A stretch of 47,246 nt of DNA from Treponema zioleckii (GCF_014737315.1 NZ_JPUF01000029.1:1-47246), one strand, 5' to 3'. Positions 35,034-44,430 are shown, counted from the stretch's first letter. Notes: generated by a model not told the origin, from the sequence alone. Numbers and translations: made by a program.

Positions 35034-37178
35034 TTATTGCGCACCGTCCTCTTTTATTTCGCTTTGAGTTCCTTCGGTAGCGTTTTCCGCCCCGGAAACC
35101 TCCGCAGATTTTTCACTTGACTGCGCTTCGAGAGTCAGATTTTCACAACGCTTGGCATTGTTTACAATCTCGTAGAATTCCTTGCCGTCCATCGTCTCGA
35201 TTTCCAAAAGTCGGTTTGCAATGAATTCCAAAAGCCCCTTCTTCTCAGAAAGCAACTTCAAAACATAATTGTATCTCTCGTCCATGATTCGGGCAATTTC
35301 TTCGTCAATGTAATTCTGAGTCTGCTCACTGAACTCGCGGATAAGATTAGGTTCTCCGCCACGATTTCCGAGAACGCCCTTGCCCAAAGTCATGTTCTTG
35401 AATTTGTCGCTCATTCCGTAATCGACAATCATGCTCTTTACAAGCTCAGTCGCACGAGCAATATCGTTCGAAGCTCCGGTGGAAATATCGTCGAGAAGGA
35501 TTTGCTCCGCCGCGCGACCACCGAGCATTGAGTCAACCTCGTTGATAATATCCTTTCGCGTAAGGAAATTTTTTTCCTCTTCCTCACGGTACTGCGTAAA
35601 GCCACCAATTCCGTGGCTTCGCGGAACAACAGTAATTTTGTTTACAGGCTCGTGTTCCGGCGTGAATGCCGCAACAAGCGCATGTCCCGTCTCGTGAACA
35701 GAAACAAGGCGCATTTCTTTTTTATTATCTTTTCGGCTCTTCTTTTTAAGACCGATGCTAACCTTGTCGATTGCCTCGTTAAAATCTTCCATAGCAACTT
35801 TCTTGCGTCCGTTTCGAACCGCGAGCAAAGCTGCCTCGTTAACCACGTTTGCAAGGTCTGCACCGGCAAAACCTGTCGTTCCGTGGGCGATTGACTCAAA
35901 ATCAACATCGTCATCGAGTTTTACGTTCTTCGCGTGGATTCTTAAAATCGCCTCGCGACCTTTTACGTCCGGTCTCTCAACAGGAACCTGACGGTCAAAT
36001 CGTCCCGGTCGGAGCAGAGCCGGATCAAGAATGTCAGCGCGGTTAGTCGCCGCAAGAATAATAAGTCCCTTTTCGTTCTCAAAACCGTCCATCTCAACGA
36101 GGAGCTGGTTCAAAGTCTGCTCGCGCTCGTCGTTTCCGCCGCCAAAACCGTTCACACGGCTTTTTCCGAGGGCGTCAATCTCATCAATAAAGACAATGCA
36201 AGGTGCTTTTTCACGCGCCTGTTTGAACAAATCTCGAACACGGCTCGCACCAACACCGACGAACATTTCTACGAAGTCAGAACCAGAAATGCTAAAGAAC
36301 GGAACACCGGCCTCTCCAGCAACGGCACGTGCCAAAAGCGTCTTACCAGTTCCCGGAGGTCCAACAAGAAGAACACCTTTCGGAATTTTTCCACCGATTT
36401 CAGTATATTTTTTAGGCTCCTTCAAAAAATCTACAACTTCCACAAGCTCGTCTTTAGCTTCGTCAACGCCCGCAACGTCCGCAAAACGAGTCTTTACTTT
36501 TCCGTCTTCTACGGCTTTTGAACGGTTTCCGCCGTTTCCAAAAATCGAACCGATTCCGCCCATTCCGCCGGTCATCTTTCTAAAGATAAAGAAATAAATT
36601 CCAATCAAAATAAGGAACGGAAGAAGATTTATAATAATCTGCAAAAGAATGCTGTTCTGCTTCTGTATAATTTTATACTGAACATCGCTGTCATCGAGCA
36701 TGTCCAAAAATTTTTTCGTAACAAAACCTGTCGTCTTGCAAAGCGGAGGATTGCTTACATTTTGCTGAGCCGTAAGAGCCGGAAACAATCTGAATCTTGT
36801 TGAAAAAGAACTGTCTTCCGATGAAAAATCAGTTGATTTTGAACTCTCCTGCGCAGTCTTCTTCGCATCAGAATCTTTTTGCGCGTAGCCGACAAACGTA
36901 CTTTCACCGACAATCTCAACTTTTTTAATCGTGCCAGTTTCAATCATCTTTCGGAATTCGGAATAATCCACGCTTCTTATGTCGCTAGTCCGTCCGAAAA
37001 ACATATTCGCTATAACAAGACCTGCAAGAATTGCAAGAAGTACGCCGAAAAACGGAAACTTCATCGGCTTTTTATGTTTGTTGTCGTTTTCATCTCCAGG
37101 CTCGGTCGAGAGCTTGAAAAAGTTATATGGATCATTATCCCCTTTATTTTTTGGGTTTTCGTTGTTTTCGTCGCTCAT
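35034..37178 (-). CDS. ftsH: ATP-dependent zinc metalloprotease FtsH
   Basis: This 714-residue membrane protease degrades misassembled membrane proteins and regulators. It has two membrane segments (about 43-62 and 180-203) flanking a periplasmic region that is somewhat longer and serine-rich. The AAA domain has Walker A GPPGTGKT (about 273), Walker [13 protein letters not shown] and the arginine-finger region [15 protein letters not shown]. The M41 peptidase site is [10 protein letters not shown] (about 490), with the third zinc ligand expected in the downstream helix. The C-terminal ~45 residues are acidic and variable. GGAG precedes ATG. Confidence 0.98.
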   Translation of the reverse strand: MSDENNENPKNKGDNDPYNFFKLSTEPGDENDNKHKKPMKFPFFGVLLAILAGLVIANMFFGRTSDIRSVDYSEFRKMIETGTIKKVEIVGESTFVGYAQKDSDAKKTAQESSKSTDFSSEDSSFSTRFRLFPALTAQQNVSNPPLCKTTGFVTKKFLDMLDDSDVQYKIIQKQNSILLQIIINLLPFLILIGIYFFIFRKMTGGMGGIGSIFGNGGNRSKAVEDGKVKTRFADVAGVDEAKDELVEVVDFLKEPKKYTEIGGKIPKGVLLVGPPGTGKTLLARAVAGEAGVPFFSISGSDFVEMFVGVGASRVRDLFKQAREKAPCIVFIDEIDALGKSRVNGFGGGNDEREQTLNQLLVEMDGFENEKGLIILAATNRADILDPALLRPGRFDRQVPVERPDVKGREAILRIHAKNVKLDDDVDFESIAHGTTGFAGADLANVVNEAALLAVRNGRKKVAMEDFNEAIDKVSIGLKKKSRKDNKKEMRLVSVHETGHALVAAFTPEHEPVNKITVVPRSHGIGGFTQYREEEEKNFLTRKDIINEVDSMLGGRAAEQILLDDISTGASNDIARATELVKSMIVDYGMSDKFKNMTLGKGVLGNRGGEPNLIREFSEQTQNYIDEEIARIMDERYNYVLKLLSEKKGLLEFIANRLLEIETMDGKEFYEIVNNAKRCENLTLEAQSSEKSAEVSGAENATEGTQSEIKEDGAQ

Positions 37179-37323
37179 TTAAACTCCAAATTTTCTTCGA
37201 TTGTATATTGGTTAATATACTCTAAATTTTTCGTTTAGACCATATTTTTTATCAGAATCGTAGTAATAAGAGTGATTAAATTTTTCTTTCCGTTATAATT
37301 TAAATTGATTTGGCGGAAATTCA

Positions 37324-37350
37324 TTAATTTTTTTTCTGTAAAACCGATAA
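37324..37350 (+). promoter_or_regulatory. Sigma-28-like promoter of fliS
   Basis: TTAATTTT (37324-37331), 11 nt, then ACCGATAA (37343-37350) fits the flagellar sigma-28 consensus TAAAGTTT-N11-GCCGATAA at 13 of 16 positions. Position 64 bp before fliS supports it. Confidence 0.65.
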
Positions 37351-37413
37351 TGGAAAGGGGCTTTTTAACTATTGGCCCGTAGAATGACTATCTTACTTTA
37401 TGGGAGGGAAAAG

Positions 37414-37851
37414 ATGGCGTTTGGAAATCCTTATGCTGCGTACCAGAAAACTGCTGTCAGCACCGCAAGCCAGGGAAAACTCGTCGTAATGCTTTATCAG
37501 GGAGTTTCGAGAGAACTTACAGCAGCAAGAGATTGTTTTGACTTTGACGGAAATATTGCTGCCGCAAACATCGAAGCTTACGGAAAGCATATTCTGAAAG
37601 CTCAGGAAATTATCAATGAATTGCAAGTTTCACTTGATATGGAAAGGGGCGGTCAGATTTCTCAGAATCTTATGTCTTTGTATGTTTATTTTAACCATGA
37701 GCTTATGGACGCAAATATCAGCAAGAGCAAAAAGAAACTTGATTTCGTGCTCGATATGATAAAGCAGCTCGGCGGTGCATGGGAAACAGCTGTAAGCAAC
37801 ACGGCACCTGCTCATCAGTCAATCCAGCAGGCTTTGAACATTACAGGCTAA
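37414..37851 (+). CDS. fliS: Flagellin export chaperone FliS
   Basis: I chose ATG 37414 because GGGAGGG lies 6 nt upstream and FliS proteins begin with NPYAAYQKTAV; a longer in-frame ORF starts 42 nt earlier without a site. The 145-residue helical protein has MAFGNPYAAYQKTAVSTASQ, KLVVMLYQGVSRELTAAR and YVYFNHELMDANISK, all FliS hallmarks. FliS binds the flagellin C-terminus and delivers it to the export apparatus; in spirochetes the flagella are periplasmic. It is followed by a FlgN-like gene in the same transcript. Confidence 0.95.
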   Translation: MAFGNPYAAYQKTAVSTASQGKLVVMLYQGVSRELTAARDCFDFDGNIAAANIEAYGKHILKAQEIINELQVSLDMERGGQISQNLMSLYVYFNHELMDANISKSKKKLDFVLDMIKQLGGAWETAVSNTAPAHQSIQQALNITG

Positions 37852-37885
37852 ACCGTTGGGTTGCATTTAGCATCGGGAGTTTTGT

Positions 37886-38365
37886 ATGGCAATTAAATTG
37901 AGCCAGCAGGAACTGGAAGAAAGAGTTGCGATTGTAAAACGATTCAAGAGTCTTCTTGAAGAGCAGCGCGAAAAATTCCGCGAATATCTTATTGTTCTTG
38001 AAAGCCAGCAGGAAAGGATTGAACAAGAAGACGGAGATTCCCTTCAGGCACACGCCGAACTTGGAAATCAAATCGTGGAAAATATAGCCAGCCTTCAAAA
38101 AGTGATTGTTCCTATGCAGGATTTGTACCTCAAAAAAGTTGGTGAAAATTCCGAGGACGCAATCTCAAAGATTCAGGAAGATTTGGCGAGTATGCACAAG
38201 CAGGTTATGGCTCAAAACGAGAAAAACCGAACGCTCTTGCAGGCTCACATGAATCAGATTCAAATGCAAATCGGAAAAATGGCAAGAAAAAACCCATACT
38301 ACGGCAAGCGCTCCGTTTATGCGGAACGAGCCGCCGTGGGTACGGTTCTTAGCCTTGAAGGCTAA
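37886..38365 (+). CDS. FlgN-like flagellar chaperone
   Basis: The 159-residue protein is almost entirely helical coiled coil (ELEERVAIVKRFKSLLEEQR, then YLIVLESQQERIEQED) and ends with ARKNPYYGKRSVYAERAA, a pattern like FlgN. FlgN chaperones the hook-filament junction proteins FlgK and FlgL. It follows fliS by 34 bp and is probably co-transcribed from the sigma-28-like promoter. Assignment depends on size, coiled coil and context rather than a strict motif. Confidence 0.65.
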   Translation: MAIKLSQQELEERVAIVKRFKSLLEEQREKFREYLIVLESQQERIEQEDGDSLQAHAELGNQIVENIASLQKVIVPMQDLYLKKVGENSEDAISKIQEDLASMHKQVMAQNEKNRTLLQAHMNQIQMQIGKMARKNPYYGKRSVYAERAAVGTVLSLEG

Positions 38366-38375
38366 CGTTTTATCA

Positions 38376-39047
38376 TTAATGAAAACTCGGAAAGTTCGTC
38401 ATAAAATCTTGAAGGGCTTCCGAGTTTTTTTTGTTTTCGTTCATCATCGCACTAAAACCCAAAAAGTGCTCCATGTATTTTCCCACCAAATCACATTCAA
38501 TATTCACTTTTGAGCCAGACGATTTTTTTGAGAGCGTCGTGTTTTCCCACGTGTGAGGAATAACTGCCACAGAAAAAATCGACTCTGCCTCGGAATATTC
38601 AATAGTTGCCACGGTGAGCGAAATTCCGTCGATACAAACAGAACCTTTTTCGATGATGTAGCGAGCAAGCTCTGAATTTACGGCGAGCTTTACGTTTACG
38701 GCATTTTCTTCTTTTTCGAACGAAATTATCCGCCCAACTCCGTCAACATGCCCCGAAACGATGTGCCCGCCAAAGCGCCCGTTCGCCTTCATCGCACGTT
38801 CAAGATTTACCAGCGAGCCAGTCTGCAAATCCGCGAGGGAGGTTCGCCTAAAACTTTCGGGAGTCACGTCCGCACAAAAAGAAGAATCTGTTTTTTTGGT
38901 CACAGTCAGACAAGTGCCGTTTACGGCAACGCTTTCGCCCAAGGAAAGTTCATTCGCAAAACTGCATTTTATTGAAAGCTCTAGTGATGAGCCAGTTTGT
39001 GTTATGCTTAAAATCGAACCAAGTTCTTCAACAATTCCTGTAAAAAT
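38376..39047 (-). CDS. ribE: Riboflavin synthase alpha subunit, AUU start
   Basis: The enzyme dismutates two 6,7-dimethyl-8-ribityllumazine molecules into riboflavin. The universal family start FTGIVEELG lies at 39044 onward, preceded by ATT (39045-39047) placed 8 nt after AGGAGG; no ATG, GTG or TTG precedes it in frame. A TTG at 38942 would drop 35 conserved residues. The 223-residue protein has two lumazine-binding repeats: GESVAVNGTCLTVT with HIVSGHVDGVG, and GSVCIDGISLTVA. The start lies 2 bp after the ribD stop, and the ribosome site is within ribD, so translation is coupled. Confidence 0.9.
   Translation of the reverse strand: MFTGIVEELGSILSITQTGSSLELSIKCSFANELSLGESVAVNGTCLTVTKKTDSSFCADVTPESFRRTSLADLQTGSLVNLERAMKANGRFGGHIVSGHVDGVGRIISFEKEENAVNVKLAVNSELARYIIEKGSVCIDGISLTVATIEYSEAESIFSVAVIPHTWENTTLSKKSSGSKVNIECDLVGKYMEHFLGFSAMMNENKKNSEALQDFMTNFPSFH
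38382..38432 (+). terminator. Terminator of fliS-flgN inside ribE 3' end
   Basis: CTCGGAAAG (38386-38394) pairs with CTTTCCGAG-like CTTCCGAG (38417-38424), then T8. On the opposite strand this segment encodes the last residues of riboflavin synthase, so the convergent operons share sequence. Confidence 0.7.
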
Positions 39048-39048
39048 T

Positions 39049-40206
39049 TTATTTTCCTCCTCGCGTGAATTTTAAAAGAATATCTTCGCCAAAAAATTCA
39101 ACTTTTGGCTGCCCAAACTTAACGCAATCCGCCGGAAGGTTGATTCCCTGCCCGCGCACCGGTGAAAAAATCGTTTTGCCGTCATTACCGAATATTTTTG
39201 GGGCAATGTAAACGTGCAGTTCCTGCACCAGCGGTGAGCCATTTCCTTCATCAAATAAAAGACTTGCATTAAGATTTCCGCCGCTCTCAACAAGAAGCGA
39301 GTCGATTCCCATTTCGCCAAGTTTTTTTAGAACGGCAGAGAGCGAAAGTTTTCCGTCCGTTCCGGGAACAGGAATCACTTTTACGCCATTTGATTCTAAA
39401 GAATCACGTTTTGATTCATTTTCTTCTATTATATTATGACTCTTTGAATTCTCTTTGCAAAACAAAATTACCGGGATTTCGCGGGCCGTTTTTACTAGAT
39501 TTGAATCCAACGGCAGCTTGCATTCCGAATCCAAAATTACTCGCATGGGCTGACGGCGAGTTTTTCCGTCATTCAGGCGAACGTTCAGCGTCGGGTTGTC
39601 TTTTAAAACCGTCCCGATTCCTGTCATTACAGCCATAACTTCGCTGCGTGTTTTGTGAACATTCTCGCGTGCCTTTTCTCCCGTAATCCATTTTGACTCG
39701 CCAGCCGAAGTTGCCGTGAGTCCGTCCGCAGTCATCGCATATTTTATGATAACGTAAGGCATTTTTGTTTTTATGTAATGAAAAAAAACAGGATTCAGCT
39801 CATCGCATTCATCACGCAAAAAATCTGTCACGACTTCAATGCCGGCTTCCCGCAAAATTTTTACGCCCTTTCCGTTCACAAGTGCATTCGGGTCACGGCT
39901 TCCCACAACGACTTTTTTGATTCCAGACTCGATTATCGCCTGAGTGCAGGGAGGCTGTCTTCCGACGTGGCAACACGGTTCGAGCGTCACAAAAATCGTG
40001 GCACCGCGCACGTCGGTTCCGTTTTCCAGCGCATTTTTGAGAGCGTCCCGCTCGGCATGAAGGTCGCCGCATTTATGGTGATAGCCTTGGGCAATAATTT
40101 TTCCGTCCCGCGCAATAACCGCCCCGACCAAAGGATTCGGGTTAGTCCAACCGCGTCCGAGCTGGGCCAAAGCAATCGCGTGCCGCATAAGAGTTTCATC
40201 ATTCAT
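39049..40206 (-). CDS. ribD: Bifunctional riboflavin deaminase/reductase RibD
   Basis: Two steps of riboflavin synthesis are catalysed: deamination of the diaminopyrimidine and reduction of the ribosyl chain. The N-terminal deaminase (about 1-145) has HAERDAL and TLEPCCHVGRQPPC zinc ligands; the C-terminal reductase (about 150-380) has VIIKYAMTADGLTA and ESGGNLNASLLF. I chose ATG 40206 (385 residues), as family members begin near MNDETLMRHAIALA; an upstream TTG is out of usual range. No clear ribosome site and no FMN riboswitch lie upstream. It forms an operon with ribE. Confidence 0.95.
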   Translation of the reverse strand: MNDETLMRHAIALAQLGRGWTNPNPLVGAVIARDGKIIAQGYHHKCGDLHAERDALKNALENGTDVRGATIFVTLEPCCHVGRQPPCTQAIIESGIKKVVVGSRDPNALVNGKGVKILREAGIEVVTDFLRDECDELNPVFFHYIKTKMPYVIIKYAMTADGLTATSAGESKWITGEKARENVHKTRSEVMAVMTGIGTVLKDNPTLNVRLNDGKTRRQPMRVILDSECKLPLDSNLVKTAREIPVILFCKENSKSHNIIEENESKRDSLESNGVKVIPVPGTDGKLSLSAVLKKLGEMGIDSLLVESGGNLNASLLFDEGNGSPLVQELHVYIAPKIFGNDGKTIFSPVRGQGINLPADCVKFGQPKVEFFGEDILLKFTRGGK

Positions 40207-40380
40207 AAAATTTAGTTTGATATAAAACAATTCATTTTTCAAGTCCTTTCACACTCCCCTTCCCCAAGTTTCTTGAAAAACCGACTACCGAAATAACAAA
40301 AAGAATACTAAAAAGTTTAATTTCGAGTTTTCTCTCAGGAGCATTGAGCAAAGTGCATTCATGCTGAGCATATAGCTGTG

Positions 40381-40525
40381 TCATATCGAGTGTACTGCTG
40401 TGTCATGTCGAGTGTGCTGCTGTGTCATGTCGAGCGCAGTCGAGACATCTGCTTTTACCGAACGTAAACGGACTGGAGAAATCTATCGTCTATAGACCTC
40501 TCGACTTCGCTCGAGGTGACAAAAA
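40381..40525. repeat. 145-bp CATGTCGAG repeat, copy 1
   Basis: The segment has several TGTCATGTCGAG units and ends CTCGACTTCGCTCGAGGTGA. It reads almost the same at 40659-40804. The flanks form a long imperfect hairpin (GTCGAGCGCAGTCGAGACAT against CTCGACTTCGCTCGAGG). No gene lies between 40243 and 40960. Confidence 0.75.
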
Positions 40526-40582
40526 ACGTCATGTCGACTACGTTCTGGTTGGCATTACAGTGTCATCCCTGTTTTTTACTAC

Positions 40583-40625
40583 CTGTGTCCCATCTGTATC
40601 TATCCGCGTTTATCTGCGTCAAAAT
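40583..40625. repeat. ATCTGCGT-type dispersed repeat
   Basis: This copy shares GTGTCCCATCTGT and GTCAAAA with 28184-28222 and lies between the two 145-bp CATGTCGAG copies. Confidence 0.5.
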
Positions 40626-40658
40626 TTGCAAGTTGTCCTTCCGAGCATTCCTCAACTG

Positions 40659-40804
40659 TCATGTCGAGTGTACTGCTCTGTCATGCCGAGCGTACTGCTG
40701 TGTCATGTCGAGCGCAGTCGAGACATCTACCGCACCCGGACAATAGCAGAGTGGAGAAATCTTCTGATTGTAGACCTCTCGACTTTGCTCGAGGTGACAA
40801 AAAA
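40659..40804. repeat. 145-bp CATGTCGAG repeat, copy 2
   Basis: Near-identical direct repeat of 40381-40525, followed by a third partial unit (GCTCGAGGTGACAAAACAAT near 40817). It lies 157 bp upstream of the exchanger gene. Confidence 0.75.
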
Positions 40805-40960
40805 AGGGATTCCGAGGCTCGAGGTGACAAAACAATGGGCATTCCGAGTGCTCGGCAGTGCAGACATTTTTTTTACACCTACAAGTTTGTGGACTCATTG
40901 GTAAAAGATTTTTCATTGAAACAAATGCTATTTTAAAGTAAATTTACAGGCGGAGGTTTT

Positions 40961-41953
40961 ATGTTTACAGAGATTCTTGACCTTGTTGGTCTTCTTGTTT
41001 TTGGTTTTATTTTGCTCGTAAAAGGTGCGGATTGGTTCGTGGAGGGTGCTGCAGGAATTGCGAACAAACTTGGCGTTCCTCAACTTGTAATCGGACTTAC
41101 GATAGTTGCAATGGGAACGAGCGCACCAGAAACTGCGATTTCTCTTACAGCTTCTTTTCAGGAAAGCGCAGCCCTTGCCGTCGGAAACATAGTCGGCAGC
41201 AATATTATGAACGTGCTTGTCATTCTTGGAATCACCGCCATAATCACGCCTCTTGCCGTTCAAAAATCAACGATTAAATACGAAATGCCTTTTGTGATTT
41301 TTATTTCTGTTCTCTTTCCGATTCTCGGTCTCGGTCTTGGACTTACAAAAGGACTCGCAGCCCCGGACGGTGTTTTGAGCAGAATCGACGGAATCATTCT
41401 CCTTTTGCTGTTTGTAATCTACCTTGCATATCTCTTTTACATGGTAAAGCACGGCCAGGCAGAAGCTGAAGAAATTCCTGGCGAAAAAAATGCAAATTGG
41501 CTAAAGCTACTTGCGTTGCTGGCAGTGGGACTAACGCTCATCATCCTTGGAAGTGATTACACGATTCGTTCGGCTACAAAACTGGCAAAGCTTTTTGGAA
41601 TGAGCGAACGATTCATCGGGCTTACAATCGTAGCGTTCGGAACTTCGCTTCCGGAACTTGCGACTTGCATTGCGGCAGGATTAAAGAAAAACGCGGACAT
41701 TGCCATTGGAAATATCGTCGGAAGCAACATATTCAACATGCTTTTTGTAGGCGGTGTTTCGGCAGTAATAAAACCTGTTACGTATCAAGGCGGCTTCTTT
41801 ATTGACAGCGCAGTGTGCCTTTTTACCGCCGCACTTCTCTATCTCTCGGTATTCTTCAACAAAAAACGCGTGCTGAACCGTTTTAGCGGAACACTGATGA
41901 TTGTATGCTACGCGGCATATTTTGCCTACCTCGTAATGAAAAGCGGAAATTAA
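40961..41953 (+). CDS. Na+/Ca2+ exchanger family transporter
   Basis: The 330-residue polytopic protein has about ten membrane helices in two homologous halves, each with the alpha-repeat motif of the CaCA family: GTSAPETAISLTASFQESAA with VGNIVGSNIMNVL, and GTSLPELATCIAAGLKKNAD with IGNIVGSNIFNML. It resembles YrbG, which exchanges calcium for sodium or protons. The acidic residues that bind calcium (both GTSxPE) are present. GGAGG lies 6 nt upstream of the ATG. Confidence 0.93.
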   Translation: MFTEILDLVGLLVFGFILLVKGADWFVEGAAGIANKLGVPQLVIGLTIVAMGTSAPETAISLTASFQESAALAVGNIVGSNIMNVLVILGITAIITPLAVQKSTIKYEMPFVIFISVLFPILGLGLGLTKGLAAPDGVLSRIDGIILLLLFVIYLAYLFYMVKHGQAEAEEIPGEKNANWLKLLALLAVGLTLIILGSDYTIRSATKLAKLFGMSERFIGLTIVAFGTSLPELATCIAAGLKKNADIAIGNIVGSNIFNMLFVGGVSAVIKPVTYQGGFFIDSAVCLFTAALLYLSVFFNKKRVLNRFSGTLMIVCYAAYFAYLVMKSGN

Positions 41954-41962
41954 CAGGAAAAA

Positions 41963-42943
41963 ATGAGGAAATTTCCCAAATTCCTTTTTTGTGTTTTAGG
42001 CCTATTTTTCTCATTTTTTGCAAATGCACAAAATTTTCACATAAGTGTCGAACCGAGTTTGGGAGTTTCATGCGGTGTCTTAAACGAGTTGCTTTACCAC
42101 TCGACAGACACTTCAAAAAAAATCAGTCTTTTGGAATGGGAACGGAATTTGATTCTTGGCGGAACAAAGCTGAATCTAAGCTACAATGCTTTACGCTTTG
42201 AATCGTCATTTTGGGTTGCCGTTCCCCGCATTTGTGGCGAAATGCGCGACTCGGACTGGCTGAACACACGAAACTATTCGATGAAGACAAATTATTCCGT
42301 TGGCGACAACTATTCCGACGGAAACTATGATGCAACAATCTCTTTGATTTATGATTTTGAGCCAACCCCCGGATTTTTTATCTCTCCTAAAATCCAAGCC
42401 CAGTACGCCTTCGATTCTTTTTACCGCAAAAAAGGTTCAAAAGGCTGGTACGGTGACGCTGAACATTCTTCAGACGGAAAAAATCATTATTGGTATGATG
42501 AAGAAGCACAAGAATATCCGTCAGTGAATCCTGAAACCGGGAAAACCCGAAAACTTGCAGGAATCGATTATTATCGGCACAGCGTTTACTTATGGGCCGG
42601 CCTTGCACTCGGATTCAATTATAAGAAATTTCACGGGGATTTGGGCTTTTTGATAAGCCCATTCACATACTTTTCTGCGGAAGACAGGCATCACACGGCA
42701 ACATCCAACGACAATGTATATCATGAAATTCAGCAGGATTTTTTTTCAGCGTATAAATTCAATTTGAATCTTTCGTATGCAATTTCAAGATTTTTTGATT
42801 TGACTTTTAACTGTGAAACGCTTATTACACTGACCCTAAAAGGCGACTTGTACATAGGTTGGGCAAAAGACGTTGACCAGCCGTCAGGGGCAAGCGCACA
42901 AACAACCTCTGCGGGCTTAGGATGCCGAATAAAACTGCGGTAG
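41963..42943 (+). CDS. Omptin-family outer-membrane protease
   Basis: The 326-residue protein has a signal peptide (MRKFPKFLFCVLGLFFSFFA, then NAQ) and beta-barrel-like alternating strands. The omptin active-site pairs are recognisable: EMRDSDWLN (about 94-102) corresponds to the DxDW pair of OmpT, and AEDRHHT (about 236-242) to the DxH pair. Length matches omptins (~300-320). Omptins cleave after basic residues at the cell surface and usually need LPS; an LPS-free treponemal envelope would be unusual. It begins 9 bp after the exchanger stop, behind AGGA, and may be co-transcribed. Confidence 0.75.
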   Translation: MRKFPKFLFCVLGLFFSFFANAQNFHISVEPSLGVSCGVLNELLYHSTDTSKKISLLEWERNLILGGTKLNLSYNALRFESSFWVAVPRICGEMRDSDWLNTRNYSMKTNYSVGDNYSDGNYDATISLIYDFEPTPGFFISPKIQAQYAFDSFYRKKGSKGWYGDAEHSSDGKNHYWYDEEAQEYPSVNPETGKTRKLAGIDYYRHSVYLWAGLALGFNYKKFHGDLGFLISPFTYFSAEDRHHTATSNDNVYHEIQQDFFSAYKFNLNLSYAISRFFDLTFNCETLITLTLKGDLYIGWAKDVDQPSGASAQTTSAGLGCRIKLR

Positions 42944-43000
42944 GCTAGTACATTAAATATAGGGTAACTCAAAAAACTCTGTTACTTTTCCAAGGTATAC

Positions 43001-43057
43001 GTCATTCCGAACTTGATTCGGAATCTACAAACAAGGATGCTGAAATAAATTCAGCAT
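43001..43057. repeat. GTCATTCCGAA palindrome plus second hairpin
   Basis: ATTCCGAA/TTCGGAAT arms (43004-43024) are followed by ATGCTGAA (43037-43044) and TTCAGCAT (43050-43057). The element resembles those at 10206 and 34899. No ORF lies in 42944-43148. Confidence 0.6.
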
Positions 43058-43148
43058 GACTCTTAGTTTTTTGTATTCTTTCAGTTTGCTGAATTTTTAA
43101 ATATTCCCAAATGGATTTGCAGAAAGCGAGTTTTACCCACGATCAAAT

Positions 43149-44403
43149 TTATTTTGCGTCCAGCGATTCCACGGATTTTAAAAGTTCTTCCGTGGCTTTT
43201 GATTTTTTGACGGTTTTCATTTCGGAAGATTTTTCGTTGGAATCCGAAATCAAAAAGCAATCGACAGAAATCTTATTTTTTGAAATCTCAGCCAAAACCT
43301 GACCAAAATCAAAACATTTCTCGCCGCAACTGCGCGGAGGTGCGTCGCCAATCAAAATGATTTTTTTTATTGAGTCTTTTCGCCATTCAAATTCCGTCGC
43401 ACAAAAATAAAGCGCCTCGTAAACCGCTTCTTCCCGGTCGCCGCCACCGTTCACAAATGCAGATTTTATTGCCTTTGAAAAAGCTTTCGCATTTTTTAGG
43501 ACCCCCAAATTTTTTACGGGCAACCCGTTCGTTTGGAATTCATCGCCGTAATCCTTGTAAAGGACAAGAGCGATTCGCACGTCCAAAAACTTTTTCATCT
43601 GCTTTTCAAAACGCGAAAGCCAATTTTTTTTTCAATTCAGCAAAATCATCTTTCATGCTTTGAGTCGCGTCAATTGCAAAAACAATGTCGGTCGGAGATT
43701 CAAAAGAAAAACTTTCGATTTCTGCAAGAAGTTTGTTTGGCAAATCAGAATTTTTTTTCACATGGATAAGTTTTCCGTCGCCTTCGGCGGCAATTTTTGA
43801 AAAACTTTCCTCGATTTGCCAGTCGGAAAGGTTCAGCGTTAAAAAATTGTCGGTAACTTTTCCGCCGGAATCGCAATATTTTTCGGCATACGCGCGCACA
43901 GAAACCGTCATGCCGTCAAAAAAATCACATTCGCTCTGATTTTGAATCACATAGCCAAAATACATTTTTTGAGGAATATAGATATGAAAGCATTCGCCAA
44001 AAAAATTATTTTCCAGCGTTGAAGAAATTAACGCGTTCGGAAGCCGCTCCATCCTAAAAGTCGATTTTGCACCGTAGGAATAGCGAAGTTCGTTTCCGTT
44101 CACAGGATTAAATTCTTTTGCACGCATGAGCGACAGGTCCGGGTCGTTATAATTCTCGCTTTTTACGAGCAGCGCGACACTCTGAATATCGCCCCGTTTT
44201 TTTACAAACAGGTGAACGCCGTGCCCGTCAGTTACAAGATGATTTTTGTCCTCCGGCAAAACCAAAATATCATCTTGCGACAAAACCAAGTCGTAATTTT
44301 TTTTGGGTTCAGGCTTTGCCTTGACCTTTTTTTTCGAAAAACACGGACTTGCCACGAGAAGAATTGTAAATACTAAAAAGCTGACTCGAATTTTTAAGAA
44401 CAT
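43149..44403 (-). pseudogene. Secreted VWA-domain protein, frameshifted in A9 run
   Basis: Translation begins with a signal peptide (MFLKIRVSFLVFTILLVASP) and a beta-rich region. The VWA domain opens with PTDIVFAIDATQSMKDDF, whose MIDAS is DATQS. The frame is lost at an A9 run (T9 at 43624-43632 on the plus strand). Removing one A reads ELKKNWLSRFEKQMKKFLDV and joins the second ORF with LVLYKDYGDEF, RKDSIKKIILIGDAPPRSCG and the rest, about 417 residues. VWA proteins bind partners through metal. The gene stands alone between an omptin gene and lipoproteins. A terminator is not obvious. Confidence 0.75.
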
Positions 44404-44430
44404 TCCGATTTAAAAAATCTCTTTAAAACA

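Noticed and set aside
40207-40380. FMN riboswitch ahead of ribD
   Set aside because: None of the conserved RFN-element blocks (such as AGGGTGA) is visible in the leader.
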